From assembly GCF_011074885.1 (NCBI RefSeq), contig NC_054689.1, positions 2,108,001 through 2,172,000 of the forward strand: a stretch of 64,000 nt of DNA. The letters are read 5' to 3'. The DNA is from Brettanomyces bruxellensis. Its lineage: Eukaryota > Ascomycota > Pichiomycetes > Pichiales > Pichiaceae. Position numbers and translations under genes: made by a program. The first letter of the stretch is position 1. Every line of letters begins with the position of its first letter. Of this stretch, positions 1-11,000 are shown piece after piece. Under the pieces are notes generated by a model. That model made no database searches, was not told where the DNA came from, and was given only the letters and a program-made list of their open reading frames with translations.

Positions 1-696
1 TCAAGAAACTTAAAGAGAGTTTCTGGGGCTAGACCACGAATGTCGAAATTGGCCGTGGGTTCCGATACAATTATGAAGGTTTTCCAAAGTTTGCCAAAAA
101 CAAAACATTCGTTACAGGAGAGTCCTAACTTATATTCTATGGAAACCATATCATTTCCGTCTCTAAATGGAATGCAAATCACATTGCACGGCGAATTCAA
201 TGAAACAGGTGCTGCAGACCATCCATTATCCAATAATAACAACCACCGCGGTGGAAAGTTTAATAAATATAACCAACAAAGAGGTCCAGCATTTGAAAAA
301 CGGTCCTTTGATAGAACTTTTGTGGTAGTTCCTGGACCAAATGGTAATTTCATAGTTGCTTCTGATATGCTTCTTGTTAAACCTTATGCGGGAAATTCTG
401 CTTGGCTTGAAACTAAGAATATTGCCGCTCCTGCAGCTGTGACAACTCCAGCTCCTTTGAACAATACAAATCCTACGATACATCCAGCAGCACCAACAGG
501 AAACATCCCACAGGAGATTGCCGCAAAATTGAACCCCGAGCAGCAACAATTAGTGTTGAAGATTATGCAGGACACGAAGTTAAATTTACAATTTTCGATA
601 ATGCTTTTAGAGCAGAGCGGATGGAACTATCAAGCGGCAGGACAAAATTTCATGAGCTCAAAGAGTCAGATTCCACCTCAGGCGTATCAGCAGTGA
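1..696 (+). CDS. MEX67: mRNA export receptor Mex67, C-terminal part (5' truncated by window)
   Basis: The frame is open from base 1, so the gene starts outside the window; 231 residues are visible. The first part fits the end of the NTF2-like domain that pairs with Mtr2, including a stretch near nt 310-410 that reads FVVVPGPNGNFIVASD. After a Pro/Ala/Thr/Asn-rich linker, the last ~60 residues (nt ~520-690) form a TAP-C/UBA-like module with an LNPEQQQLV start and an SGWNYQAAGQNF end, the part that binds FG nucleoporins. Family knowledge: Mex67-Mtr2 carries mRNPs and ribosomal subunits through nuclear pores. The first visible ATG at 40 is internal and not the gene start. Confidence is high because both domain signatures occur in the expected order. 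Confidence 0.9.
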   Translation, partial: SRNLKRVSGARPRMSKLAVGSDTIMKVFQSLPKTKHSLQESPNLYSMETISFPSLNGMQITLHGEFNETGAADHPLSNNNNHRGGKFNKYNQQRGPAFEKRSFDRTFVVVPGPNGNFIVASDMLLVKPYAGNSAWLETKNIAAPAAVTTPAPLNNTNPTIHPAAPTGNIPQEIAAKLNPEQQQLVLKIMQDTKLNLQFSIMLLEQSGWNYQAAGQNFMSSKSQIPPQAYQQ

Positions 697-755
697 GATG
701 TCTATTTTGCTTTGTGTACAATCTCTTACTATGTACTATTTCATAGCATATGTAA

Positions 756-791
<36 letters not shown>

Positions 792-1166
792 CATTTGATT
801 GAGATCATTTCGGTCATCAATCATCATTGATTTCGATCAATCAATCACTGTAAATATTCAGGTATTGCATAGATGTAAAGTTAAAAAAGTTATTGTGACA
901 AATCAATTATGCATTCAGATGAAAAGAATGACATTACTACTAACTGAAAATGATTGTCTCAACTTCATAAAAGTCGTTCGTTCGATATGTTGAAATTTTT
1001 TATCTGTGATGATATTCGATGACTTTTCCACAAGACAATACATATAAGTCGAGCGTCAAACAAGACAGCAGTATATCACATATGTATAGATGCATTACAT
1101 ATCTGGAAAAAAGTATTACAAATATTATGCAGATCTAGAGTTGAATTAAGAAGGCATCACATCGAC
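697..1166. other. Intergenic region, convergent 3' ends of MEX67 and GMH1
   Basis: It holds an uninterrupted run of 28 T (760-787) just after MEX67, then AT-rich sequence. No open frame with a convincing ATG and family match, and no RNA gene, was seen. Confidence 0.6.
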
Positions 1167-2117
1167 TCAGCTGAAATAGTACTTCAACATGTATGCCGCA
1201 AGGTTTATATTTGAAAGCGACAAGATAAGCCATATAACAGCAAGAACCGGTATGAAAAGAAGAATATATTCCGTTTTATGCAAAAATGGAAGCGTATTAT
1301 AACCATAGAACGAGATGATAAAGTAATATGTCAATGCAATGAAATATAGGGTATTTCCCAACAATGTTGCAATGTAATTGTCAAGTCTCAAAACTGGCAA
1401 GAGCACTAACTCAATGAGATAGAGAAGAACCCAAATTAGCAAATATGCGTTGCAATGAACATCGAAACAATATGCCCATTCAACCGGTGAATTGAATGGA
1501 ATGATGCGGCGCAAGAAACCATCGGTGCTGAAAGATGAACCATCCTTAATATTTTTGTCCAAAAGTAATTTGCTGGATATGATCCATCCAAAAGTTGCGA
1601 TTATAAAACCTGCCAGCAGAAAGTCAACCACTACCATATGAAATATTAACCTTATGCACTTTCCAAAAGATCTCGCGTATACTAGACTCCAGCCAACGGC
1701 ACTAACTGAAAGCAACCCGCATAATAAAATCACAAAGCTAGGATCATCCCGTGACCATTTGTTCCTTGTTTCCTTTTGATAGTACAATGATCGATACACT
1801 TGTTTTGGTCTTAGTATAAGATTAATCATATCCCAAACGGACGTTTCAAAATCAAGAGACTTGATATTAAATAGCCTTTTAAAATACCTAGGAATACGGA
1901 ATTTCGAATTGAAATTCTCATGGATTCTTCTGCTTTTTGACTTTCTATGCTGCCTTGCGGCATATGATGTTAATGATGTAGATTGAATTGAGTTATCCAT
2001 ACTGATGTTATCATCTTGATCTACCAGACCGATACCTTCAGTAATGTCATCCTTTGTAAGTGGAAGTACCGATCTGCGGGCAGTACTGTGTCCAAACTTT
2101 TGAGCATCAGTCATCAT
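1167..2117 (-). CDS. GMH1: UNC-50 family Golgi membrane protein, Gmh1-like
   Basis: The 316-residue product has a charged, Ser-rich N-terminus (~125 residues) and then five hydrophobic segments at about 128-148, 156-181, 225-247, 252-275 and 285-310. The WDMINLILRPKQVYRSLYYQKETRNKW-type block before the first membrane segment (partly quoted) and the DPSF entry into it are typical of UNC-50. Yeast Gmh1 is a Golgi membrane protein that interacts with the Arf-GEFs Gea1/Gea2; animal UNC-50 supports receptor trafficking. Two adjacent in-frame ATGs (2117 and 2114) are possible starts; I took the first. It is somewhat longer than S. cerevisiae Gmh1 because of the N-terminus. A TGACGTCA element lies about 200 nt upstream. 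Confidence 0.85.
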   Translation of the reverse strand: MMTDAQKFGHSTARRSVLPLTKDDITEGIGLVDQDDNISMDNSIQSTSLTSYAARQHRKSKSRRIHENFNSKFRIPRYFKRLFNIKSLDFETSVWDMINLILRPKQVYRSLYYQKETRNKWSRDDPSFVILLCGLLSVSAVGWSLVYARSFGKCIRLIFHMVVVDFLLAGFIIATFGWIISSKLLLDKNIKDGSSFSTDGFLRRIIPFNSPVEWAYCFDVHCNAYLLIWVLLYLIELVLLPVLRLDNYIATLLGNTLYFIALTYYFIISFYGYNTLPFLHKTEYILLFIPVLAVIWLILSLSNINLAAYMLKYYFS

Positions 2118-2556
2118 GCGGAATCATATACTATTTTGAATGTATAATAATTTATTGCTAAAAAAAAGCCTCTTTTGATATTTGATGGGGAGTTGTTATC
2201 ACAGCTAAGTTGAACAGCTGTTAGGATGCACGTATCAACGGTTATAAACAGTTGAAAAATTCCTTAACGCAAAAAAATGTGAGGAAGGGGTGGGGGGAAA
2301 AAAGTGCTCGATTGACGTCAGGCTTTATCCTGGATATATCGAACCACATTTTCTATCATATATTATACCGGGAAACGTACTAAGAAAACATTTGAAGACT
2401 GACTATAGCTAACAAGGAAAAAAAACATTATATTATTGTATTAAATGATCACATACATACCTTTATGACATCATCTAGTTCACTCGAGGTATCTATCCAA
2501 AGGTTCACCCATAACCTGCTCAATAACTTTTGCTAATCCGGTTCGGACCTCGGCTT
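2118..2556. other. GMH1 promoter and UTP10 3' region
   Basis: This 439-nt stretch is upstream of GMH1 and downstream of UTP10 (both on the minus strand). It contains a G-rich patch near 2288-2298 and the TGACGTCA palindrome at 2313-2320. No gene seen. Confidence 0.6.
2313..2320. promoter_or_regulatory. ATF/CREB-type palindrome TGACGTCA upstream of GMH1
   Basis: Perfect 8-bp CRE 196 nt upstream of the GMH1 ATG. bZIP factors of the Sko1/Aca1/Aca2 kind bind this sequence in yeasts. Function here is inference from one exact match. Confidence 0.35.
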
Positions 2557-5500
2557 CTACGGATTCATATCATCTTCCAACAACTCAGCAATAAGTGGAA
2601 CCAATTGAGGAAGCAAGGACAACCAATTTTCACCAACCTTCTTGTAAATACTTTTGAGAACTCTGACAGTCCAATACTTCTCGCGTGGTTTACATTCAGT
2701 TTTCATGTGTGACATCAACAAGGTATTGACAGCCTTATTATGCTCATCAGATCCAGCAACTTTCACAAGTGTGGTAATTGCCTTGATCAAATGCTTTCCA
2801 ATTTTATCTTCAACGTTACTTAACTGACTGCATAAAGCAATGGAGACAGCATCAAATCTTGTACTGGATTGCCAGAAACCTATTTGGTCGTATTTGAAAG
2901 AGGTAGCTAACGAAATTAAAACCAACCTCCTTAAAGGAATGTCTTCTAATCGAGATTCAGAGAAATCCCGTAAAAGCTGTCCGACCGAATCTAGTAAGTA
3001 TGAATAATAAGTTGTGATAATGCTTTGTAGCTGTTCTTGAAGTTTGTTGAAAAACTTGAAGAAAGACTGGAGACGCAAACTTCTATCATGCACCTCACCC
3101 TTTTCTTCATCAAAGGCCCACCTGACGATAGAAGCAAACAATGGCCTAAACGATTTATCATTCAATTTCAAAACGTAGTCAATACCACATTTATCAATAG
3201 TTGATTCAATCCTATTTGCGGTGTTGATATCAAAGTTTGTTTTGGATTTAAACTCCAAAGCATCCAAGAAGAATCTAATAAACACTGTAGATTCTGAAAT
3301 AGCCACCTTCCTCTCAAGCTTATTGATCGTGGCCTCCAATGCGCTGAGAAAGAGACCAATTGTAGATGCATCTAATGATGAGACACCATTCCATAAGTTG
3401 CACATCGCAGACAACACTGCCTTAGAGTCTGCAGAGTCAACTATACTCATTAAAACAGACGACCTCACCTGCAAAGAAGCCAAATTTGATCTGAAAACAA
3501 CACTCTCAAAGCTCTCAACTTCAGGAATTAAGAAATTAGGAATTTTCCTAATTAAAGTTGCAAAAAGAACTAAAATTGCCGTTTCCCCTAAGCGTGACGT
3601 ATCCTCATCAGACGACTTAACTAATGATTCAAAAATCTGGTAAATCGGTGGCACAAATTTAGGGAAATATCCTATTATCTTAACACCTTCAATCAACACA
3701 ATACTAGTAAGGCAGTTGATCGACGAAACAACAAGCTCAGGACTATGCATGCTTAAAAGACCAAATTTTCCAATTGCAACATTCATAACACTCTTAAAAA
3801 GGGAGGTGTCCAATTTTTCACCAAAACGTCTGAACAAAGATGCAATAGTATCAAAGGATGATTGGGAAATTTCCAAATCAGCATTAGACTCAATGAGATG
3901 TAATAAAATAGGAACAATCTCTTCAATTCCTTCACGAGCATGCGGGTCATCTATTTCTTCAAACTCGAACTTCGTTCCTGTTAGAATAGTAAGATGCCGT
4001 ATTGTCCTAACAGAGGAAGATGCAGATTTCAGTATTCTGGATGCAGAGTCCACATAATACTTAAGGGGAAGAAAACTCAAAATATTAGCTAACAACTTGT
4101 ACAACTTCTTAATGATTTCTTCATCCTCCACGTTTCCAGAATATTCGTCCACAAGACTCAATAAATCTCCAATTAGAGCTGAGAAAACTTTCAAGTTCCG
4201 ATCAACATTTTCCTCATGCAAAAATTCTGAAGCAATCACAATTCTCAATCTCGAGTATCCATTAGAGCCCTTGAAATCAACTAGAGAGTGTCTCAAGTAA
4301 GAAACAAGCCCACGCCTTAAGTTGTAAAGTTCTGATTTATTCATCAGTAATATTGAAGGCGAGAAAACGACCCTAGTAGTCAAATTACTATACATCTTCG
4401 AGTCTTTTTCAACAGGATCCTCAGGAATCATTTTCCAAAGATCCAAATACTTTCTTGCTGCATCAATCTGTTCAGCAGAGTTAAAATGCTGCAAAAATGT
4501 TGACGAGAAATCAACAAGTGCAGTACAACTGTCCATACTGTGCTTACTATATGCTGCTGCATATTGCTGACCGCACAAAAATAGGATGAGATGCATGGAA
4601 AGATGACTTCCAAGAGTTGTTGCAAGAGTCGTGAATAACTTAACCCTTCTATGCCTTGGGATGTGTGGAAACGCACTAACAAAAGATGTTAACAAAAAGT
4701 CAATCTCTTCATCCATTCCGCTCTTTGCAGTACTGGCTAAAGCGGGAACGACACATCTAATAGTTTCTTCCACAACCTGAGACGAAAACTCATCATCCTG
4801 CCTAATGGTATGCGCGCCCATAAATGTAAAAATAGGCATAACTGAGTGTAAAACAATTTCCGGTACAAAGGATGCAAGAGCAGCAACAACAAGAAGTAAC
4901 TTGTTTTGAACCTGGGGAGCGTCGGACGACCGAATTGAAGAAACAACAATATCAGCTCTGATGGATGAAATATCATCCACATGTATATGATTATCTGAAA
5001 TCTTGTGTATTAAGTTCACCATGCAGGATGCTAGGGTTTCCTGAGCGTATAAAACGGGGAGTTTTCCATCGATTCCCAAAGTTTCGAGATCATCTAATAT
5101 TGTAAATAATGGTTCAAGTAACTGGACAGACGGATTGAAATTCTTTAACGTACTGAAATGATAAAGAACATCTAACAAGACAGTTAACTTTTGTAAATGC
5201 TGTCTAGCCAAAGAAGAGACTCCCATTTCCCTCATCGCATGCCTTGCAGAGGCGGAGGAAGCCCGTCTCCGCTTTGGAATATTCGTTTGAGGTTGCGCGG
5301 AATTACTTAAGACTGATCCCTTGAAGAGCTCGACCAAAAGTTTGCTATTCAAATTCATCTCTTCTAAAAGATCAGCTGGATCGTAGAAAGTTGTATTTTT
5401 ATCATTTAAACCATTTTCTAAAACACAGTTGATAAGATGCATTTGACAATCAAATGGAATGGTGGAGAACACCTGAAGCATCTTCGACTGAGCGGCAACA

Positions 5501-7791
5501 GAAAGATGCTTATATGGAGAAGTGAGTGCCTGCTCTAAAAATAGCAATGCATTCTGATTGAAATCTTTAACAGATATCAAATTCAAAACATCATCCTCAA
5601 AGGAATTAAAGCCGCAATTTGTGTATCCACATCTCTCGATCCATTCAGCTCTTGATGCAATGTAATTGCTAATAAATGAACCAAATACCTCCACTGGACC
5701 AGATGCCTTTTTAACTGCATTACAACCAGCTGCAGTTATACGCATCAATTTACGCTTGATATCTGGAATGCCATTCTCCAAACCATGGGCGGCAAAAAAT
5801 GCTAGGAAAACTTGACCCAATTTCTTCGATCCAAGAATTGTACCGAAAGAACTTAAAAACGACCCTGAATCGATTTTAAAGACATCCTCCTCCTTTTGTA
5901 ATGCCTGGAGCAACAAATATCCATCTTTTGGTGACAACATTGCCACCTTTTTAGTTTTAGTGCCATCATAAATGTACGGCAAACAGAAATTTTGAGCATT
6001 GTTCGACTTTTTCGACGACATACAGTCTATGATTTCAACAGCAGAACACCTCAAACGAGCATTAGTGTCAAGCAAAAATGTACAAACAATAGGAATTATG
6101 GAGTAGGTAAGGATGGTGCCACCAATGGAATTAATACATTTCTTCACCATCGAAAGGGCAAGAGTCCTTGCTCTAATAGGAGCGCCTTCTTCGGAGGCAA
6201 CCCTTAAAAGAAACGAAATTCTTTGATCCTCATCTTTCAATCCTTGTTGCAAGAAGGTCTCAAAAGAATATGTCTGAATTGACTTGAAGTAAATATCACG
6301 CAATTGGAAAAACTTCTGAGCCGTTTGCTTATCAGACGAAAGGAAAGAAACTGTGTCAGAGACAAGTGATTGATAATTTTCAGGCTTACCCTCCATTATA
6401 TTACCTGAAACAGAATCAAAGCTTTCAACTTCATTGTCCTCTTCAGCATCAACGAATGTCTCATCTTCAGCGTTTCTATCTAAGATGGTAGCATGGAGCA
6501 AAAGTTCTAGGTCTGAAACTGTGAGATGCGCCTTGTTGACAATTTTTCTGAACTGTGCTTCATCTCTGTCCAAAAGGTACCTAAACAAAGGCACATAATT
6601 TTCCGAATTATGTGCATCATTTTTCACAATACTAAGAGCATCTTCTTCTATGAGTGAGAATGCTTTTGTTGTGATATTAAAGTTTTGCACGGAATCAAGA
6701 ACGTCCACAACTTCAATTATAATACTTTGTGCTTTCAATGCTGCTCTTATATATGCGGTCAGAAAGCTGCCATTCATACCTGTTGAAAATATGATATCTT
6801 GATAATCCTTCAACAAGCTATCAGGAAGCTTATTGAAGACGGACAAAGGCAATACATTTAACGAATCTGTTTGAATTGTCTGATAAAGCTTTAGTATACA
6901 TTTTAAAGCTGATGCCGTTAGTTTACCATTCAATGTGGTTAAGATAGTGTCTATGGAAGCAACAATAACATCTCTAGAAAGAGGAACAGCTGAAGAAATC
7001 ACAGCAAGAATTGTATAAGCTGAAATTTTACTCTCATTTCCAGTTGAATCCATTAGTGCACTTGATGCCTCTAGTGAAAGAGCAATAACATTCGAAAGTT
7101 CCTTAGAGTTTGATGCAGAAAGGGAGGCAATAGCCATGATCAACATAGAAGTAAAGAAAACAAGCTCTCGGCGGTATACATTCGAATGGGAAACCTCTTT
7201 AATCAAGAACTTCGAATAAAGATTAAGAAATGTCTCATCACAAAAAGCCCTCTTGATTGTGGAGTTTGTCGGACATTTTCCAGACCTCTTGAATCCTTGT
7301 AACCATTGAAACATTGGTGGTAAAACGGGAATAACATACAACATCCTTTCGAAAATTGGTTGATCATAATATGGAAGTGAACACAATAAAAGATATTCAC
7401 TATTGTAAATATTCATCGAAAAACGTCTTAAAGGCCATTCAGCAGCCTTAACAGAGATGGCTAAATGCCAATACGGAGACAACATTGAAAGAAATGCATC
7501 TATAGTTTTGCCAAGATTTTCCTCTTGTTCCTTTGTCTGTGCTTCTCTATCAATTCTAAGTGAAAACTCACTGAATATGGTATCCCTAAACTTTGAAAAT
7601 CTGCTATCCAAGATTTCTAGTTTATCTAAAGCAACCAAAGACTCTGAAAAAATAGATTCATAGTCTTGAGTTGCTGCGTATGTCCGATCGTACAAAAAGG
7701 AAATGGAGTGTAACTTTTCCTTTCTGTGCCGATCAAGAGCAACGGCCCTAGAATTTTGGTGAATCTGAGTAAGCTGATCTTGTAAGGACAT
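2557..7791 (-). CDS. UTP10: U3 snoRNP / SSU processome protein Utp10 (HEATR1)
   Basis: The product has 1744 residues, close to S. cerevisiae Utp10 (1769). The N-terminus MSLQDQLTQIHQNSRAVALD matches the conserved start of Utp10, so the ATG at 7791 is the start; the frame is open slightly further upstream but lacks an earlier ATG. The body is a long alpha-solenoid of HEAT-like repeats, with an acidic patch near residues 440-460 and a basic RRRRASSASAR patch near 840. The end corresponds to the BP28 C-terminal region. Utp10 belongs to the t-UTP/UTPA complex, which loads early on nascent pre-rRNA and is needed for 18S production and Pol I transcription. An RRPE-like AAAAATTTT element sits about 100 nt upstream, as is common for ribosome-biogenesis genes. 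Confidence 0.95.
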   Translation of the reverse strand: MSLQDQLTQIHQNSRAVALDRHRKEKLHSISFLYDRTYAATQDYESIFSESLVALDKLEILDSRFSKFRDTIFSEFSLRIDREAQTKEQEENLGKTIDAFLSMLSPYWHLAISVKAAEWPLRRFSMNIYNSEYLLLCSLPYYDQPIFERMLYVIPVLPPMFQWLQGFKRSGKCPTNSTIKRAFCDETFLNLYSKFLIKEVSHSNVYRRELVFFTSMLIMAIASLSASNSKELSNVIALSLEASSALMDSTGNESKISAYTILAVISSAVPLSRDVIVASIDTILTTLNGKLTASALKCILKLYQTIQTDSLNVLPLSVFNKLPDSLLKDYQDIIFSTGMNGSFLTAYIRAALKAQSIIIEVVDVLDSVQNFNITTKAFSLIEEDALSIVKNDAHNSENYVPLFRYLLDRDEAQFRKIVNKAHLTVSDLELLLHATILDRNAEDETFVDAEEDNEVESFDSVSGNIMEGKPENYQSLVSDTVSFLSSDKQTAQKFFQLRDIYFKSIQTYSFETFLQQGLKDEDQRISFLLRVASEEGAPIRARTLALSMVKKCINSIGGTILTYSIIPIVCTFLLDTNARLRCSAVEIIDCMSSKKSNNAQNFCLPYIYDGTKTKKVAMLSPKDGYLLLQALQKEEDVFKIDSGSFLSSFGTILGSKKLGQVFLAFFAAHGLENGIPDIKRKLMRITAAGCNAVKKASGPVEVFGSFISNYIASRAEWIERCGYTNCGFNSFEDDVLNLISVKDFNQNALLFLEQALTSPYKHLSVAAQSKMLQVFSTIPFDCQMHLINCVLENGLNDKNTTFYDPADLLEEMNLNSKLLVELFKGSVLSNSAQPQTNIPKRRRASSASARHAMREMGVSSLARQHLQKLTVLLDVLYHFSTLKNFNPSVQLLEPLFTILDDLETLGIDGKLPVLYAQETLASCMVNLIHKISDNHIHVDDISSIRADIVVSSIRSSDAPQVQNKLLLVVAALASFVPEIVLHSVMPIFTFMGAHTIRQDDEFSSQVVEETIRCVVPALASTAKSGMDEEIDFLLTSFVSAFPHIPRHRRVKLFTTLATTLGSHLSMHLILFLCGQQYAAAYSKHSMDSCTALVDFSSTFLQHFNSAEQIDAARKYLDLWKMIPEDPVEKDSKMYSNLTTRVVFSPSILLMNKSELYNLRRGLVSYLRHSLVDFKGSNGYSRLRIVIASEFLHEENVDRNLKVFSALIGDLLSLVDEYSGNVEDEEIIKKLYKLLANILSFLPLKYYVDSASRILKSASSSVRTIRHLTILTGTKFEFEEIDDPHAREGIEEIVPILLHLIESNADLEISQSSFDTIASLFRRFGEKLDTSLFKSVMNVAIGKFGLLSMHSPELVVSSINCLTSIVLIEGVKIIGYFPKFVPPIYQIFESLVKSSDEDTSRLGETAILVLFATLIRKIPNFLIPEVESFESVVFRSNLASLQVRSSVLMSIVDSADSKAVLSAMCNLWNGVSSLDASTIGLFLSALEATINKLERKVAISESTVFIRFFLDALEFKSKTNFDINTANRIESTIDKCGIDYVLKLNDKSFRPLFASIVRWAFDEEKGEVHDRSLRLQSFFKFFNKLQEQLQSIITTYYSYLLDSVGQLLRDFSESRLEDIPLRRLVLISLATSFKYDQIGFWQSSTRFDAVSIALCSQLSNVEDKIGKHLIKAITTLVKVAGSDEHNKAVNTLLMSHMKTECKPREKYWTVRVLKSIYKKVGENWLSLLPQLVPLIAELLEDDMNP

Positions 7792-8094
7792 ATCTCGATT
7801 CAAGCTTTACTTCTATGGGTATAGTTGTAAGGATCATCAACAACAAATAAGAGGTATCTAGATTCAATTGTGCGTAGCTTTTAGAGCTATGCAAAATTTT
7901 TCAGTGCTTTCCCTGAAACTTTTTTTTTTTTTTTTCAGCTATCTTTGCAAGTAGATAGATAAATTCGATGATGACATTGCAAATGATAACAATATTACAT
8001 ATATATACGACAAATTCTGATGCGAAAGAATAATATTTAATATTAACTTATTACACAAATATGGAAAGCGTAATCACTCATCCAAAAATATGAA
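7792..8094. other. UTP10 promoter and SPO14 3' region
   Basis: This stretch contains the RRPE-like element (7891-7903), a poly-T run starting near 7919, and AT-rich sequence downstream of SPO14. No gene seen. Confidence 0.6.
7891..7903 (-). promoter_or_regulatory. RRPE-like element upstream of UTP10
   Basis: On the minus strand the sequence reads TGAAAAATTTTGC, an exact core of the ribosomal RNA processing element that Stb3 binds in S. cerevisiae. It lies about 100 nt before the UTP10 ATG, the position expected for this element. I did not find a PAC box (GATGAG core) beside it. Confidence 0.5.
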
Positions 8095-11000
8095 TTAGTC
8101 ATAAATTTGGATCGGTGGTAATTTATCTGCCTTATAAAACCAATTAGATCCTTCTATTTCTTTCTTCAACCACCGAGTTGGGAATTTAACAATTCTTCCC
8201 CTCACCAATTGAAGTAACTTCTTGGCAGTATCGTAATCAAAGACAAAAATTCCATTAGGAGATCCAACTAGGTTAAGATTGGAAGCCTGCCCCAATATTC
8301 CAGCGACACCGCTTTCTCTTTGAAAACGGTCTAAGTCGGCCATTCTTGCTCTTCTCAATATCTGTCTGTGTAGATCATCAGTTAATCCATTCTGTACAAA
8401 AGTAGATTCGTCAGGACTCTCTTGAGGCTCAACCTGTTGATTTTCACTACTATCAGAAGAATGTTGTCCCAATATATCATCTCTTCCCTCCTCAGAAGGT
8501 GACTCTTGACTGAATCCACGTGAAATCTTCTGATGATCCATAAAGGCATGTCTCAGTTTCTGAAACTGTTTATAGTCTTTCCAGCCTGAAACACTATCAT
8601 CAGGCTGTGTATGAAAGACCATCTGATAGATCATTGTATTTCGGATGGCCAATGGCATCCATGTACCTTCAAAAAAGTCAATATCCAAAGGATCTTCGAA
8701 GGCATATGGATCAATGAAATCGCTCACCGTCTGTGGAAGTATATTCTTATCAATTTCATTAATTTGCAAATCACTCAAAGCTATTTTTGGGATAGAAGGA
8801 GCTGGAATATCATTTTCCGTGTTCTGACTCTCTGCAGTGGACTTTTCTTCTTTAGGTGAAACATCAGTTTCAACTCTCATTTGCATTTTCTTATACTCCA
8901 ACTTCTGCATATAAAAAAGTCTTTTTAACATGACCCATCTTTCCTTATTTAAAATATCAATGGACTCCACATTTTCGCCATCATTGAGAAATTCCAATAT
9001 ATCCTCATATGTCGGTAGTGGGCAATCTTCCGTTGCCTCATTTGCCATTCTTTTCATGAATGTGTTGAGGCGAACCTTGGACTGTAAATATGATGTGGAT
9101 TGATACATATCCTCCCCATAACCATTAACATCATCTCTATGTGCTTTGGTTGTCACCCTAGAATCTGTTGAAAATGGCTTCTTATCACGAATTCCAACAT
9201 TTTCCTTACCAGCACGATGATTAAAAGAATATATGTAACTATTACCGTTGGGCTCACTCTTATCAAAAACTGGATCCTTTTCCTTAAATGTTTCTAGCAT
9301 CAAAGCAGTCAACTGTTTACCAAAACTATTAGATTTATTCATGCATCTGTAATTATCAGTACCATCATATTTTTTGAGAAGATATCTTGTTCCAAGTTCT
9401 ACCATTGCAGATAATACATGACTGTGTTTGGACTGGTCTAAAGAAAGTGTGGAGGCATTTAAACCTTGTGATGAAGAGGCAAATTGCTCAATGGATGAAA
9501 ATCTTCTTTCAACAAGATCTAACAAATCAATATCAACGCCAAGATGTTCTCTCATTAAACGAACTCTCAATGTATGGGGAAATCTTCCAACGCTGTAAGG
9601 TTTACCGTCCATATGCGATTCAATCATATCCTTATCACGAACAATCGCACAAACCTCTGAATCTCTGGTTCCTCTCATAGACCTTTCATTGATATTTGCC
9701 GAGCCGATAATGGCAATACGATCATCAACAATCATAACTTTTGCATGGATATATAGCTGTTCAGTCACAAGTAACCTTTTAACTCCAATCATTCCCCATC
9801 TCCGAAGAGAATAAAACTGTATATAATCCTCTGGAGATATTCCGACTTTTCTTAGTTTAGCGAATATAGAACTATCTCCCATTGAAATGGACATATACTG
9901 ACATCTGGTGATCAATCTAACTGAAGAACCCTCCTGCAAATCGACATCACTTTCAAATCCCGGCAAAAGAGGAATAACTATTATGGCTTTCCACGTTTCT
10001 TTTCGGTGATGAGCGGTAATAATCCTATCGACAAGTGCATCACCAATTCTATTTAGTATCATCACCCCATCCACTTCACATGAAGTCACAAAAAACTGAT
10101 TTTCCAGATAGACAAAGTGTTCGCTGGTCTCAATGCATTTTATGTAAGCGTTTTGAATACTCTGCTCATGATTCTGGAGACCAAGCGACCAGAAGCACGA
10201 TGAACGAAGTAATTGAATCTCACATGTACCAGTAAAATCATACTGCTTAAGTTCATCAGGAGTGAAGTTTCTTGGTGGAAGAAGGAGAGGTGTAGGGCGT
10301 GATGGTCTTTTTTGCCGTAACAAATAATTCCATCTTTGCACAAAGTGCCTTGACAAGTCCCTTGCGATTTGGCCACACGTCACCATATGAACATCATGCC
10401 AAGGCATCCTTGGGGTTATTTGTCGGTTATACATATCTTCAAACGGTGATTGCAAATCGTAGAAATCCCTCACCCTGGGGTTCGAATAATCCTTGCCAGG
10501 ATGTAGTTGATACGCAATCCCTTTTCCTTTTTTTGCCAATGATTCTGGTACCTGAGACTTAAACGAATATGGACTATCATCTACTAAACCATGACCTGGG
10601 GTGTCCCATCTACCATAACAAAGATCAACACCTCCTAAGAAACAAACCATTTGGTCTACTATGAGTAGCTTTTCATGATGAGCCCAGAAATAAACGTTTT
10701 GCATCAACTGGTTCGGGGATCTCATAACATGAATATTTGGATGCAGGTTTAGTAATGAATGCTTTGTCCATAGAGAATCAGTGACAACCGTATTTCCAAC
10801 ATTCCGGTAGATGATAATAAAAATTTTGACACCCTGCTCAGCCTTTCTCTTCAACAATCTATCCAATCTCCATTCTTGATTTCCTTCAGCAGGTCTTCTC
10901 AGGTAAAGTTCCGGTGAAAGCCACCAATCATGTATATATATAATATCCTTTGCCATCTCCATAGCAGAAGATGCAGCCCACATATAGTCTCTAGCATCTA

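Noticed and set aside
2540..2570. CCGGTTCGGACC near the UTP10 stop, resembling a tRNA B box
   Set aside because: No A box or cloverleaf can be made with the flanking sequence.
10470..10490. GGTTCGAAT string resembling a tRNA T-loop
   Set aside because: It lies within the SPO14 coding sequence and has no matching A-box or acceptor stem around it.
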